NCBI GenBank assembly: GCA_021613375.1
Contig: CM038706.1
Location: forward strand, 19,969,366-20,033,365
Direction: 5' to 3'
Length of the DNA: 64,000 bases
Source of the DNA: Megaleporinus macrocephalus
Lineage: Eukaryota; Chordata; Actinopteri; Characiformes; Anostomidae
In this document: positions 23,487 through 57,684 of the stretch, piece after piece
Layout: each line of letters opens with the position of its first letter
How positions within the stretch are numbered: the first letter of the stretch is position 1
Notes under the pieces: model-generated
The model's database searches: none
Told to the model about the DNA's origin: nothing
What the model saw: only the letters and a program-made list of their open reading frames with translations
Made by a program: the position numbers and the translations under genes

Positions 23487-23614
23487 CATACTCTGCCAAC
23501 AGCAGTTTTCCACGGTCCACTCATATGGAATTTATAGGTAGTGTTTCTGAATTCTAGAATTGTACTCTAAAGGAATACAGACATCTGATCAGAACAGAGC
23601 TCATTTATCTTGAT

Positions 23615-23770
23615 TCAAGTTTCAAGAGTTTTATTGTCATGTGTACAGCAGAACACAGTTACACTGTACAATGAAATTCTTACTTTGCTGCTCCTCCATT
23701 CACCAATAGATAAAGATAAGAAGTAAAAGAAATAATAAAAAACATATATACAAAATATATTATTATACTT
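23615..23770. repeat. fish non-LTR/SINE-type repeat fragment
   Basis: AAGAGTTTTATTGTCATGTG and ACACTGTACAATGAAATTCT are phrases of a very common fish interspersed repeat (reverse-oriented retroposon 3' end). The right side decays into A-rich sequence. Confidence 0.55.
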
Positions 23771-26390
23771 TGTTATACTGACTTTGGGTCAGTCTTAAAG
23801 GCACGGTAACAAAAATCAGACAAAAAAAAAAACAAAAGAAAAAAATCTAGAATTTTATTCCAGGGGATAAAAAGAGAGGCTGAAAAATTGTAGTATAAAA
23901 TGTACTTTGGCCATATTTGGTACACAAATCCACACCAATATTATAACCAAAAAAGTAGCATATGGGCCCTTTAATGCAGAAACATTCCCTTAAGGGGCTA
24001 GACTGAGGAACTGCATGGTTCTACCTGAAGCTTTTTCATTAGTTGATTTCTGTTCACAAATTGCCCAGTATTCACATTCGAGCAAGTAGGCCTGCAGTCG
24101 ACTGCTGTTCATCATAATGGACTGAGTCATCCCTGACCAAAAACGTGTGTTGTCATTTCAGCAACACCATGGAAAACACGTCGCCTTGGCATCTGGGTGA
24201 AAGACGGTGCGATCCAAGCGAGGATGCCCTTAGCAAAGGCGAGAAGACGTACAGCATCGCTATTTCCTCTGTTGTCTGTAATATGTGTGGAATCTGCTCA
24301 TGCATGCGCTCTGCATTGTGTTAATTTCTGCAATGCTGTTTCTCATTCCAATTAATGCTCAATCCGGAATTTATTTGCTCTCTCTCTCTCTCTCTCTCTC
24401 TGTCTTTGTGCTTCAGGTTCATTCAGTGGGGGGAACTCTTAATGAATTAGAATATCTAATATTTTTGTCAAGAGTAAGGGTATTTTTAGTGTACGAAATG
24501 ATTTTCTCAAGAGAGAGCGAGAGAGAAAGAGAGAGACAGAGAGCGTGTCATGTTGCTAAAAGCTCTGGTTATTATTAGTCATCTTGTCCCCTCCTCCTTT
24601 TCTCTGCAGCATCTGAAATTATTTAAATAGCACTAAATCCAATGCCCAGCCATACACCACAGTGCCACAGCAGCTAATTTGAGCAGGTCTCATTCATCTG
24701 GAAAAAGGAATGCAGCTGGATCTTTTAGAGGAGGGGGTGGGGGGCGGGGTGGGGTACGAGGGTACGTTTGTAAGGACAAGTCATGGTTTTTAATTTCTGT
24801 GGTCAGGCTAGATTGGTGTTGATTTTCCTCTCGGCAAAGGATTATTTTGGTTCTGCCTTTAATTAGCCGAAGTGACACTTAAGATCACGGAAATGGTGGG
24901 AGCAAGAGGGTGTAGGGCCACTTCTGACTGTATTTGTTTTCATCTCAGCTTTCTCTTCCTCTCTTTTATAGCACTTTTATCAAATTTCTTGGGCATCTGT
25001 ATCTCAGATGTAGCACACTGGGCTCAAACGCCAGAGCTCCAGTTTCTCTCAATTTGTGCAATAATAGAAAAATGATATTAAAATTCACGACCACCCTCAG
25101 CAACCCCACATGCTTCATACATAGTGCATCCTACAGTGGCTGTACTAGTGTGCAAGTTTATCCTGCTGAAAGTCGTTCAGAATTCATCCATGAGTTTTCT
25201 TAATGAACGAGAATGTTTGGTATTATTTATAACTCGGTGCCTGGGGTCATGGCCCTTGGCCGTGGCCTTGCTAATGATTGTGCTTCATGCCCATCCGTAA
25301 AAGCATTGCTCGTCCTGGCACTTCTGCTCTTCATTGCCTTGCTGACTTCAGCGTTCGCACACTTTTGAGCAGAAGTCGTCCCGTGAAATTCCCATGGGCA
25401 CCTGGGGCAGGCTTGTCCTGCCAGTCTGGCCTTGGGCAGCATTTGGGTACAGCTCCCTTCGCCCTCCCTCCCTGCTTCCCGTTCTGCGGCTGTCACACTC
25501 AATTAGCCCAATGAAGTAATGAATCTGCCGCTCTATATTTTTCATTAGGGACCGGGGAAGGAGAGAGATATCTGTAAGCTGTCAGCTCCACCGAATATAG
25601 AGATGTTTGCAAGCGGAGGGGTCTGCGGCTGCAAACCATACTCATGACTCTGCTCTCTCTTAGGGAAAGAATGCAATTCGCAGACTAGACAGCTCGAATG
25701 AAAAACAGTCATAGCTAGTGCGGCTTCTTACAAGAGTCTGCCCAGGACTGCCATGCAGCATCTGAGGCACCGATTCACGAGGAGCTCCAGCTCAATGCTC
25801 GAGAGCTGCCGCCACATAAAAAATACAAAACAAAAGCCTTTAGCAAAACTGAAGCAGCAACTAAAACCAGACACATTTGAAACTACTCCGGCACTGCTGA
25901 GTAGTACTGAAGCCCCTCTTCTAGGTGACCCCTTTCTTCTGATGGATTTGAACTCATAGAAAAGAGCAACAAGAGCTGCACTAAACTTTCAGGCCTCTAA
26001 GACATAAAAAGAAACCAAGGCTATCATTTATGATCTATCTGCAGACAAGCACTGGCCTTATTTATAATGCATTTAATACTGTCTGAAATAATTCTATCTC
26101 TAGACACTCATGATTATAACAACGGCCCTGATTATTTACAACTTTTAGATTGATGTAACCTGCAATGTTGACCCTGCAATGTTTGTGTTTACTTGACAAT
26201 CATTTTATATTTATATATATATAGAATTTATTCAAGAACAGCTGTGTTTCCAGCTTTATTTTCTTATGTGGATCTTATGGTCTATTTATTTATTGATTTA
26301 ATCACTACATCAGGCTTTTTTTTATTAAAAGAGGAGGGAAAAACTCCTGATTTTTCAGTGTGTCTGTGAATTTGTGGCAATTTAATCTAA
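23771..26390. other. intergenic, no gene recognised
   Basis: Complex, mostly non-repetitive DNA. Short (TC)n at 24379-24403 and (GA)n-rich tract at 24509-24543. Several open frames near 25.2-25.5 kb overlap on both strands and reflect local GC, not genes. Possible conserved non-coding DNA. Confidence 0.45.
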
Positions 26391-26394
26391 ATGT

Positions 26395-26810
26395 TTAGTC
26401 CAGTTCATCCAAAAGGTGTTCAATGACGTAGTAGGCCAGTTGCCCCAGCGTTGGGATCACGTAACTGTCTAAATCGTCTGCTGTAGCATTAACATTAGCC
26501 TTCAGGAGCCCAAAGCCTGAAAAAACAACTCCAGACCATTTACCTTCCTCCACCAAAGATTACTCTTGGCACTATGCATTCCAGAAGGTAGCATTCTCCT
26601 CACATCCACCAAATCCAGATTTGTCCATCAGACTGCCAGCGAAGTGTGATTCATTACTTTAGAGCTCAGTGGCAGTGTGCTTTAAACTGCTTGAGCCAAT
26701 GCATGGCTTTGTTCATAGTGATCATATGCTTGTGTGCAGCTGCTTGGCCATGGAAACCTATTTCAGGATGCTTTGGATGCACAGTTTTGTATCTATACTC
26801 ATTTCCATTG
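26395..26810 (-). pseudogene. degenerate Tc1-like transposase, minus strand
   Basis: Read on the minus strand the segment gives, with frameshifts and stops, text like SDESRFAGSLMDKSGFGG and ECIVPRVIFGGG followed by MVWSCF. This is the block around the second catalytic Asp of Tc1 transposases (the family has SDESRF and VKFGGGSVMVWGC). No ends found. The right side runs into the long-inverted-repeat element. Confidence 0.7.
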
Positions 26811-26824
26811 TGTTTACCATACAG

Positions 26825-27295
26825 GTACACTTTGTTATTCTGCAATTACACACTGTAGTCTGATTTACTATATAATTTTACCAACACAGAGCAGGTATTA
26901 TGTGTGTGGTAGATCATTCTCAACACTGCAGTGACACTGATGTGGTGGCTGTGTATTTGTGTTGGTCATCCTGTAGTCAATCAGTGGTCACAGGACATTG
27001 CCCGCAAGACGCTGTTGATTGGATTGTTTTGATTAATGGACAGTTTTTACACCACAGGTGTTTAAAAACTTTAGCAGCACTGCTGTGTCTGATCCACTCA
27101 TACTAGCGCAACACACACTAACACACCACCGGCACATTAATGTCACTACAGTGCTGAGAATGTTTAACGCCCAATTAATACCTGCTCTGGTGGTCCTGAT
27201 TATTGAGGAACAGGGTAAAAAAGGTGTTAACAAAGTATACAGAGAAACAGATGGAACACAGTCTGTAATTATAAAACATTCATGAAGCATATGAA
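26825..27295. mobile_element. long-inverted-repeat element, copy 2
   Basis: Same family as 10.7-11.4 kb. TCAACACTGCAGTGACACTG (left) and CACTACAGTGCTGAGAATG (right) are inverted, as are ACACACTGTAGTC and GAACACAGTCTGTAATTAT at the edges. The terminal CACTGATCAGCCA sequence is missing, so this copy is truncated, possibly by its insertion beside the Tc1 relic. Confidence 0.7.
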
Positions 27296-27365
27296 GCATT
27301 ATACATCTAGTTGTACCATGTATGACTATGTATGTGGCAAATAAACTTTGATTTGATTAAATTGT
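27296..27365 (+). repeat. LINE (L2/CR1-type) 3' tail
   Basis: TATGTGGCAAATAAACTTTG followed by ATTTGATT is the characteristic tail of fish L2-like retroposons. Only the last 60-70 bp are present. Confidence 0.55.
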
Positions 27366-29220
27366 AGAACTACAGTACAGAGAATAAGTGAAGATAATGA
27401 AGTGGGCGGTGGATGGTTCCTTGATATGGGTTCCATGATATGACCTTTTTTGAAATACGCGCTGCGTTGATTAAAAATCATTTAGATTATTGCGTAAGGC
27501 CACCAAAACACTATGAGACTGTTATTAATTTAAGAGCTGTTCTATCAGATAACATATTTCACATTATTCAAGTCTTAGCCTCACATTAAAGGTCTTTAGT
27601 TATTCATTATTCCAGGCTGGTGCTGTGAGTGAGTGGCTTTTGGTGTAGTGTGTCCTCACTGGAAAGATCATGCTCATTGCTGCTTGCGGATACATATTTT
27701 TAGAGCTGTCATTGCCAGAGGTGGCAAAGAAAAGCGAGCCTCTGAATTTGGCTGCCTGCATGCTCCCTCCCATGCTGCTTTCTCCCTCCCATGTCTTTTG
27801 TTTCAGCGTCTTCCTATCTGCGTTATAATACAGCCAACGGTTTCAATTAAAGAGTAAGAGGCAGCATTAGGTAGGCAACACAGAGGGTAATGGACTTTTT
27901 CTGTTGCTCAGAGAAATGGGTTCGTCCCTTGAGACCCTTACGTTTCCATTATTAAACTGCCACACAATTGCACAGCCAAGCTGTTTCCATTCCCCTGGAC
28001 TGTGGGGCCGAAATTACCTGGGCCAGAGGAACTTAAATGCAACGGAAGGAGCCGCTCGAGCGGGCGCCATTCTCTTAGCCCCTTAATTGCTGTCAGCTAT
28101 CGGGGCGTTTTAGTGGGGCCTCATTTAAAGCGTGTCAGACGTGGCTCTTCTTCTGCCTCAAGACATACATACGGTCCTCTGGGCCTCTGGTGTGCGCTCA
28201 AGTAAGGGGACCAACAGTTGTCCATTCCAGAGTGTCTTCCTTAACCGCCTTGTTACGGGGTCAACTTTGTAAGGTCACACAAAGTTCATAAGTTAGTGAG
28301 AAACGTAAGTCCTTCTGCTATAAAATAAAGAGCCACATGGGACGCCCGCTGGCAAGAAAGCAAGGGTGAGAAAATCTTCTGTTGTGAACAGAGCGAGGTA
28401 AATACCTGGATTGTAATGTTCCTCGGAGCAAAGAGAGAAGAGCAGGTTTCTTTATGTTAACATGACCTCGCGTTCAGACAGCTTGACATCTAGTTATGCA
28501 GACATCCGTATCAAAACAATGCTCCCTCTCCCAAGCTGAGCCTCTCTGAAGCACATTCTGTATTCAGGTCACAGTGGAGCAGAGAGGAAAAGGAGGCTTC
28601 TCCTCGAACACACACACACACTCTGGAGAGGAGGAGGATGTGCAGGATTAGCCTTCCTGCCCAATCACTCCCCGACAGAGCAACACACCAATCAATAACG
28701 CGCACATGGGGAGCCGCAACAGGTCCCCCCAACTTGCAAAAGCGGATCGTCAATAGCTACCCGCTCCCCTGCTTCTGCTTAAAGCGACTCCGTGCCATGT
28801 TTTCTCCCTTTTAATCACTCTATTCATTAGCTCTGAGGTGCAGAGGAAGGAAGTGCTGGGGGAAGGGGTGGGGAGAAGGGGTTGGTGAGGGAGTGAGACT
28901 GTCTCATCTCAGACGAGATCACACCTTCTGAATGCAGCGGTTCCATCTGCCGAGCATGCTGCCGGGGTGGTGTCAATAACAGCCGACAAGCGGAGACACG
29001 CAGCTGGCTTTACTGGACCAGGCAAAATGTGATACTGAGAAGGATAAACCATGACTGCTTCAGTCGAACACATCAAATCAGAGTGATCTGTACCGCAAAA
29101 TAAAGGCATTACTGTATAATGTCTATTTTAATAAAGATAACCAACCAGAAGACTTGAAAGGGAATGTATGGGATTATATTTACACACATAGACATGTTAA
29201 AGGAGAATACTAACATTTCT
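27366..29220. other. intergenic, no gene recognised
   Basis: Unique-looking DNA, fairly GC-rich at 27.9-29.0 kb, with a short CA run near 28609. Overlapping frames on both strands do not resemble known proteins. Candidate regulatory DNA only. Confidence 0.45.
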
Positions 29221-29294
29221 TTTTTCAAAATTTGCATAATTCAGTCAGTCCGAGTGGTTTGTCGTGAAATGGCAGAGAAACGTATTGATTTCTT

Positions 29295-29418
29295 TACAGT
29301 GATGGTGATGGCAACCACAAATATAGTCATTTTATTTACTATCTAGAACAACCAGTGAACCTACATGTGGCTTTGGTGTTTTTATGTGTAACAATGATGT
29401 AAATCTGATACACATATG
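29295..29418. repeat. repeat A, left copy (124 bp)
   Basis: Begins TACAGTGATGGTGATGGC and ends GATACACATATG. Identical by eye to 29976-30099. Related but diverged sequence occurs at 42055-42180 and 60720-60860 (shared GATTTCTTTACAGTGG and ATATAGCCATTTTA), so A belongs to a dispersed family. Confidence 0.85.
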
Positions 29419-29975
29419 CTACCATATAGGCTTTGAAAGATAACGGTGTTGTGAGGCCCCAGGGCACAAACATCTGAATAAATAAATAAATACATTAATT
29501 AATTAATTAATTAATTAATTAATTAATTAATTAATTAACAAATAAGACATGGGATTAGATATCCCTTATTAAAGAAGCTATATGTAAAATTGCATAATCA
29601 ATTTGTAAAGTTTTTGTTTACAACATTTCCAAATGAACATAAATTATTCAAAGAATGTAAAGAAACAACTATATATCAAAGATGTCTATGTATCGTGATG
29701 TAGACATGTCTACTAAGGTTAGTATTCTAACTGGCTAGCTCAGGCCCTGCCTTTAGCATGACCACTCACATCAAAGGCGAAGAAAACAAGTTACGAAAAA
29801 CAGCAGCAAAACAAGAGTTAACATTGGTGTTGCGTACAGCTGGAGACAGATCTTGGTGAGTATAATAATAAAGACTGGTAAGAGTATGGGGGAGGAGTGA
29901 AGAGGGGGAGGATGGACTGTGTAGAGTCTGAATTATTACATATTGTTCCTTTAATGTGCAATGTCCTATCGTGCC
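29419..29975. mobile_element. repeat B, copy 1
   Basis: Starts CTACCATATAGGCTTTGAAA, includes an (ATTA)n run at about 29491-29538, and ends near TGTCCTATCGTG. It is nearly identical to 31916-32475. Inside it, TTAAAGAAGCTATATGTAA near 29570 is mirrored by TTACATATTGTTCCTTTAA near 29937-29955, suggesting terminal inverted repeats of a MITE of about 390 bp. No coding frame. Confidence 0.75.
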
Positions 29976-30099
29976 TACAGTGATGGTGATGGCAACCACA
30001 AATATAGTCATTTTATTTACTATCTAGAACAACCAGTGAACCTACATGTGGCTTTGGTGTTTTTATGTGTAACAATGATGTAAATCTGATACACATATG
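29976..30099. repeat. repeat A, right copy (124 bp)
   Basis: Exact-looking direct copy of 29295-29418, so repeat B is bracketed by A in the same orientation. The following sequence (TTTTTGCCTCTCAGTG) differs from that after the left copy. Confidence 0.85.
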
Positions 30100-30227
30100 T
30101 TTTTGCCTCTCAGTGCATGTAACTGGAATGTGCAAGAAATGTTTTAGACCAAAACACAAATGTCAAAACTTTTGTAAAGCAGGTATCAGGCAGCATATCT
30201 GTACTCAGTTCATGTACTTACTTTTAG

Positions 30228-30545
30228 AAGCATTAAGGGAACAATATGTAAAAATGTGTGCATCACTAAATGAATGACAATTATCAACAGAATATTAAGA
30301 AATGTTTTGATGGTATGTGAAACAAGTCTATGGACAGTGTTGCAGAGATATCTACTGAAGTCCAACATGAGAGGTTGAAGAAGTGGCAGTGCCTCACAAA
30401 CAAACGAAAGAAGTGATATGAAAATATGCAAAACAAGAGTTAACATTGGTCTTGTGCGCCACTGCTGGAGACAGCTCCTGGTGAGTAAAGGGATGAAGTT
30501 TAATGCTGAACTCTCAATATTTCCTTTGGACTGGTAAGAAATGAG
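30228..30545. mobile_element. repeat B, degenerate copy
   Basis: Shares GGAACAATATGTAA near 30238, GCAAAACAAGAGTTAACATT near 30429 and GACTGGTAAGA near 30530 with B copies 1 and 2, but the middle has diverged and lacks the ATTA run. Confidence 0.55.
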
Positions 30546-31915
30546 GGGACGGAGGCATTTTCTTGTAATATGTTGTCTTTTATAGTTTGGAATTTGAATT
30601 TGAACACTTGCAAATTGCACCTTCAAATTCCTCAACAACACCGTGAACAATTCAGTTCACATCAAAACTCTCTGAATGGTTTTGCCTTCAACTTCATGGA
30701 AATTTTGAAATATTGGTGGAATTCCATTTTACAGTATTTACTTAAACTCGAATGATGCTCAAATACCAGACAAGTACTTGGTTAGATGAGTTACTGCGAG
30801 CGCATTTAAGGGCTCCTTTATGTAGATCCAGAATTCAATACCACATTGTTTAAAGCGAGGACTACATGGCTATCTATTCATCTTATGACACTGTGCCATT
30901 AGACAAAATGAATTGTTCTGGAAATTATATCCATTCTACTATTATCTTTCTCCGCATTTCTTTCCATAATGAACAAAGTCATTGATAACTTGGGCTTAGG
31001 CTTTGTTTCGGGCTCTTGCTAATTTTGAGGCCCTGCTATCATTTAATTGCGTCATTTGCAGTAGCGCGTAGGGAACAAGGCAGGGACAGTAATGATTTTT
31101 TTTTTCTTTTCTTTGAGGGCATTTTTTCTTCCTGGCAAGTTATAAGTGATGTACTGAGACTGATACATAAGAAGCAAACCTCTGTCCGTTCCTCACTTCA
31201 TACTCTCAGCACCACCACGATTATTCAGGAAATCACTCATAGAACCATCGGAGGAAGTTATCTTCACTGTCAAAATCTATAAAAGTCTTCTTTGGATCGT
31301 TAAAACCAGCGGGATTGCAGACGGGTGTTTGAATACGGCCTGGTTGAGAAGGAAAAACTTGTGGAGAAATTGACAGACAAATGTAAGAGGACAACAGTCT
31401 TGTAGGAACTAATGTGGCTACAAGCCAGAAATTAATGTCATTGCTTGTTAAGGGTAAAGCATCTGATATCATCTGAATTATTGGGGGTCGGGTTACTTTT
31501 TCAAGCAGGACAGGCTAATCGTTTTGGTCTTCTGCAACAGATTTTCTTCATTAAGAGCTCCCTTTGAAGGAGGCTGAGGCTAGCTTGGTATTAAAACACT
31601 AGCGGGAATTCCAGTTCAAAGAGGAAGACTAATTTAGGGTATCCTCCAGTATATGTAGTCATTAGGGTAAGTAGTCATTGGTTTCCTATGCAGCGCTCGG
31701 TGCATAGGAAACCAAGGATACACCAACACTAAAACTGTCAAATTAAAGCTGCAAAAATCTCTAGACCATAGATAAAAAAAAAAAACAGGCATAATGTATA
31801 TTTTATGAAAAGCAGATCAGATCAGGCAGAATTTATGCTATTATTTAAACACTCTTATTTTTTTCTATACTTACAACAAAGCTACACCACTAATTGACCA
31901 TTTTATCAGGCGCAG
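30546..31915. other. intergenic, no gene recognised
   Basis: Non-repetitive AT-rich DNA apart from a perfect hairpin at 31678-31715. No exon signals were convincing. Confidence 0.45.
31678..31715. repeat. perfect 15-bp inverted repeat
   Basis: TTGGTTTCCTATGCA (31678-31692) and TGCATAGGAAACCAA (31701-31715) are exact reverse complements around the loop GCGCTCGG. The stem is isolated and not part of a recognisable element. Confidence 0.9.
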
Positions 31916-32475
31916 CTACCATATAGGCTTTGAAAGATAATGGTGTTGTGAGGCCCCAGGGCACAAACATCTGAATAATTAAATAAATACATTAATTAAT
32001 TAATTAATTAATTAATTAACAAATAAGACATGGGATTAGATATCCCTTATTAAAGAAGCTATATGTAAAATTGCATAATCAATTTGTAAAGTTTTTGTTT
32101 ACAACATTTCCAAATGAACATAAATTATTCAAAGAATGTAAAGAAACAACTATATATCAAAGATGTCTATGTATCGTGATGTAGACATGTCTACTAAGGT
32201 TAGTATTCTAACTGGCTAGCTCAGGCCCTGCCTTTAGCATGACCACTCACATCAAAGGCGAAGAAAACAAGTTACGAAAAACAGCAGCAAAACAAGAGTT
32301 AACATTGGTGTAGCGTACAGCTGGAGACAGATCTTGGTGAGTATAATAATAAACTCACAGAGATTCTTCAGACTGGTAAGAGAATGGGGGAGGAGTGAAG
32401 AGGGGGAGGATGGACTGTGTAGAGTCTGAATTATTACATACTGTTCCTTTAATGTGCAATGTCCTATCGTGTCTA
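31916..32475. mobile_element. repeat B, copy 2
   Basis: Nearly identical to 29419-29975 in the same orientation, with a shorter (ATTA)n run (about 31989-32020) and a small insertion (CTCACAGAGATTCTTCA) near 32354. No A repeats flank it, so B moved or was copied independently of A. Confidence 0.8.
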
Positions 32476-32654
32476 CATTATAACAATTTGTGCTTTTTGT
32501 AGAAAATGAATGTCTAAATATAAATGTGAACATGATTTGTTCTCCTGTTCTTTTAAGGCACGCTAGAGTAAACACTAAAGCCACTATCATACACTCCATT
32601 TATATGTCCCACTGAAATAGTAACAATAATCTCACATTTCATTCATTTATTCCT

Positions 32655-33195
32655 TTATGCATGTAGCTGACCTGCTCACTAATCAGCATCACTTCATCAG
32701 CTTCACCCACCAAATAGCTGCATTATGTAGTTCAACTCCATCTGTTTCTCTGTATACTTTGTTAGACCACTTTCACCTTGTTCTTCAAGGTTAAGGACCC
32801 CCACTGGACCTCCACAGAGCAGGTATTATTTGTGTGGTGGGCCATTCTCAGCACTGCATTGACACTGATTTGGTGGTGGTGTGTTAGCGTGTGTTGTGCT
32901 GGTACAAAGGAGTCAGACACAGCAGTGCTGCTGAAGTTTTTAAACACTGTGTCCACTCATTGTCCACTCTATTTGTGTTAGTCATCGACTACTCCTTCAT
33001 CACTGCCCACGGGACGCTGGTGTTTTCATTGGCGGACTATTCTCAGGCCAGCAGTGATACCGAGGTGTTTTAAAACTCCAAGTACACAGAAGAACAGGTG
33101 TACTACAGTCTGTAATTTCAGAACTGCAAAGCTGTATGGTAAGTGGAGCTGATAAAATGGACAATGAGTAAAGAAAAAGGAGGAGTTTCTAATAA
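32655..33195. mobile_element. long-inverted-repeat element, copy 3
   Basis: Third member of the family: CCATCTGTTTCTCTGTATAC and ATTCTCAGCACTGCATTGAC on the left arm, with CTACAGTCTGTAATTTCAGA on the right. The right arm is shortened and the inner right-arm block seen in copies 1 and 2 is deleted. Confidence 0.65.
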
Positions 33196-33235
33196 AGTGC
33201 TTTTTTATTCTGTGCACAATATATGTTAGAGATGC

Positions 33236-33600
33236 TGTATGCCTTCATCAGTGGTCAGTTTATGACTACAGGGCCGCTGTTGGCAAGATAACTTCATAAA
33301 CTGCCAGCTCAGTGTTCTGCTTTGCTCCTTAATGTATTGTGTATTGAGCTTACAGTTACTGACTGCAGCTGTACAATATATCAGCCACCCTGTACTGATG
33401 GAACCAGACCAAGGCTGACGCACCTTGTGGACAATCGTGCACATTTTATGTTTGCCACCCTGTAGCCCTTCATCTGTTGTCAGTTTATGACCACAGGGCC
33501 AGTGGGGGCAGGATAGCTCCTTTGTCTGTATATGTGAGCATCATGCAGTGCCGATCTTGCTTTGCTCCTTTCTGTATTGTGTATTGGACTTTGTGGCGTG
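33236..33600. repeat. diverged direct duplication, period about 230 bp
   Basis: CCTTCATCAGTGGTCAGTTT (from 33242) recurs as CCTTCATCTGTTGTCAGTTT (from 33467). Each is followed by ATGAC.ACAGGGCC and later by TGCTTTGCTCCTT and TGTATTGTGTATTG. Two copies only. Confidence 0.7.
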
Positions 33601-34880
33601 AGAAAACAGTGTGGGCTGGGGGGTCCAGGGGTGATAGGAAATAGAGATATGGAGAGCATGAGGGACAATGAAAAGACATTAATGGCTATTACTTACACCC
33701 ACTAAGGGATGAGTGTACGTTGGGGGATGCATTAGAGAATGCACATTGCTGATCCATGTTTACTCTTAGGACATTGCTGCTAGAGAAAGAGTGAGACTAA
33801 GGTAGTCGGCTATGTGAGGCTGACGGATGACAGCTTTTCCTAGTAGGGTAGCACTTCAGAGTGACATGTATGTGCATGCATCTGACTTTATTTCCTACAC
33901 TACCTAAGCCTGGCCCTAAGGCACGGCTCCTTGATGGAGGGATATATGCTGGTTGTCTGGCAACCCTGGATCAAAAAGAGACGTGATGCAGGATTCTGGA
34001 GGCACGACAGACCACAGAATGTTCATTGCACGAGAATAAATACATTAGGCTAATTAATTAAAAACCTGTGTGTAATGATAACATTCAGCCATAATTAATC
34101 GTATGTTTTTTTTAATATGTTATCAAAGCCAATTCAATTATAAATTGCGATTTGGATAATTCAAGTCATTCAAGCTGCCTGGGTTAGCGTCATGAGGAGG
34201 TGACTGAACATCTGTGCTGCGGAAAAGACCATTGAGAAAGAATACATGGCCCATTTAAGGATGCTGAGCACTTAAAGTGTACATTCTGAGTCATTATTAG
34301 ACCCTTTATACTTGCGAATTAGAGACTTTTCATCCGACTCGCTCGCAACTAAGAGGTGACATGTGGGATGATGGGGTTGATTTAATTACTTTGATGCGGC
34401 GCACACCTCATAATCCTTTAATATCACAACACCTGCTGTTGAGACGTGTATCCGTAGCACTCTCATTTTCAGTGGAGGGATCCCAACATTAAATACTTTT
34501 GAACTCTCCCGTTCTGAGCTGTCAATATTATGACAGCGAGCTTCTGAGTTGCCATCCATCAGAGCACCCTTTCTAATTTACAGCATGTCGTGATGGGGCA
34601 GTGGCCAAGTTACTTTGCCTGTTGAACAGAGTGGGACACACCATCATCCAAAGGCTGATGCAATCACTGACAGCTTGACGGATAAGACTTTCAGAGACTT
34701 GCAGGGTGGCAGTGATGGGTCGCATTCAGCCCTTTGGTCAAGCAATGCTCCAGATGAAATTCAAGAGTTTTAACTTCTTGACTTGACATTTTGAGCATGT
34801 CTCTGTCTTTTCAAAAAAAATGCCAACAGACTCAGATGATATCCCCAGTTAACCTGACAAAGGCAGACATGGCTGTGCAC
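33601..34880. other. intergenic downstream of vwc2; possible conserved non-coding DNA
   Basis: No gene. The part 34030-34450 is repeat-free and rich in homeodomain-type cores (TAATTAATTA, TTTAATTA, ATAATTAAT), a texture common in vertebrate conserved non-coding elements. This is a guess from composition. Confidence 0.35.
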
Positions 34881-34892
34881 AGTGTACCTTCA

Positions 34893-34898
34893 TTTATT
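34893..34898 (-). terminator. vwc2: candidate vwc2 poly(A) signal
   Basis: Plus-strand TTTATT gives AATAAA on the gene strand about 840 nt after the vwc2 stop codon, implying an 840-860 nt 3' UTR. Other hexamers further downstream (near 33.9 kb) are possible, so this is only the nearest good candidate. Confidence 0.35.
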
Positions 34899-35732
34899 TG
34901 AAACATGTAAACACAAATACAGGAACACATCTTGTTAAAATGCACTTCATTTCAGAACACAGCAAAAAGAAACCTAAGATACAAACATCTGCAAGCTGCT
35001 ATTTTTTTTTTTCCTACCCTTTGATTTGCCTAAACGGTTCAACACATCCATTGAGCTGCGGAACGCACCGAGAAATGTGTTTGACATTGCGAGTGATTGC
35101 TGACTACAGCTTGTCCTCCTGACGTCTCACAATGTTTTTTTCAGCGTCAGCTGCTTATGCTCCATACATTCTAATGAGTCGGACTAAAGTCCCAGTAACA
35201 TACATGACGGCATATCAAAATACAGTGACTATAAAAAATAGCATTTTAACTGTAAACCAGATATTGTCCCCTTGGCTCCGTATTTTTATCAATACATACA
35301 TAAATAAATATCCTTTATCACCGGTTATAAATCTCAATACAAAGTTTATGTAGTAATATAGCTGAATCTGTCCCCATGCCCCTTTGAATTCAGGCCTGTG
35401 TAGGTATCGCTATCATAAACATGGCACTTTTCGTGACACTTTATGTCCGCTCTGAGGCCGGGCCGCAGCACGAGGAAAGTAGCACTATGCGGCCTGGCCC
35501 TTGGCCTCTCTCCCAGGCTAGCTAACCCCACCCCCCCTGTGCTACATGCTATTTGACAGTCTGAGGTCATATAGTCATGTGCTGTCACAAACAGTCCTGA
35601 CGGATGTAATCCCCCTGTAATGCTAGAGTACCGGCAGCCCCTGTGAGCCCAGAGCCGCTGCATCAGGCTGCTACGAAGCTGGCTAGGTAAAGGCTGGGGG
35701 TCAGTGTGAGCGCTGGACGGCCCATGGCCGCT

Positions 35733-57684
<21,952 letters not shown>

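Noticed and set aside
19241..34880. zpbp expected between vwc2 and spmip7
   Set aside because: No exon-like frame with plausible splice sites or Cys-rich ZPBP character was found.
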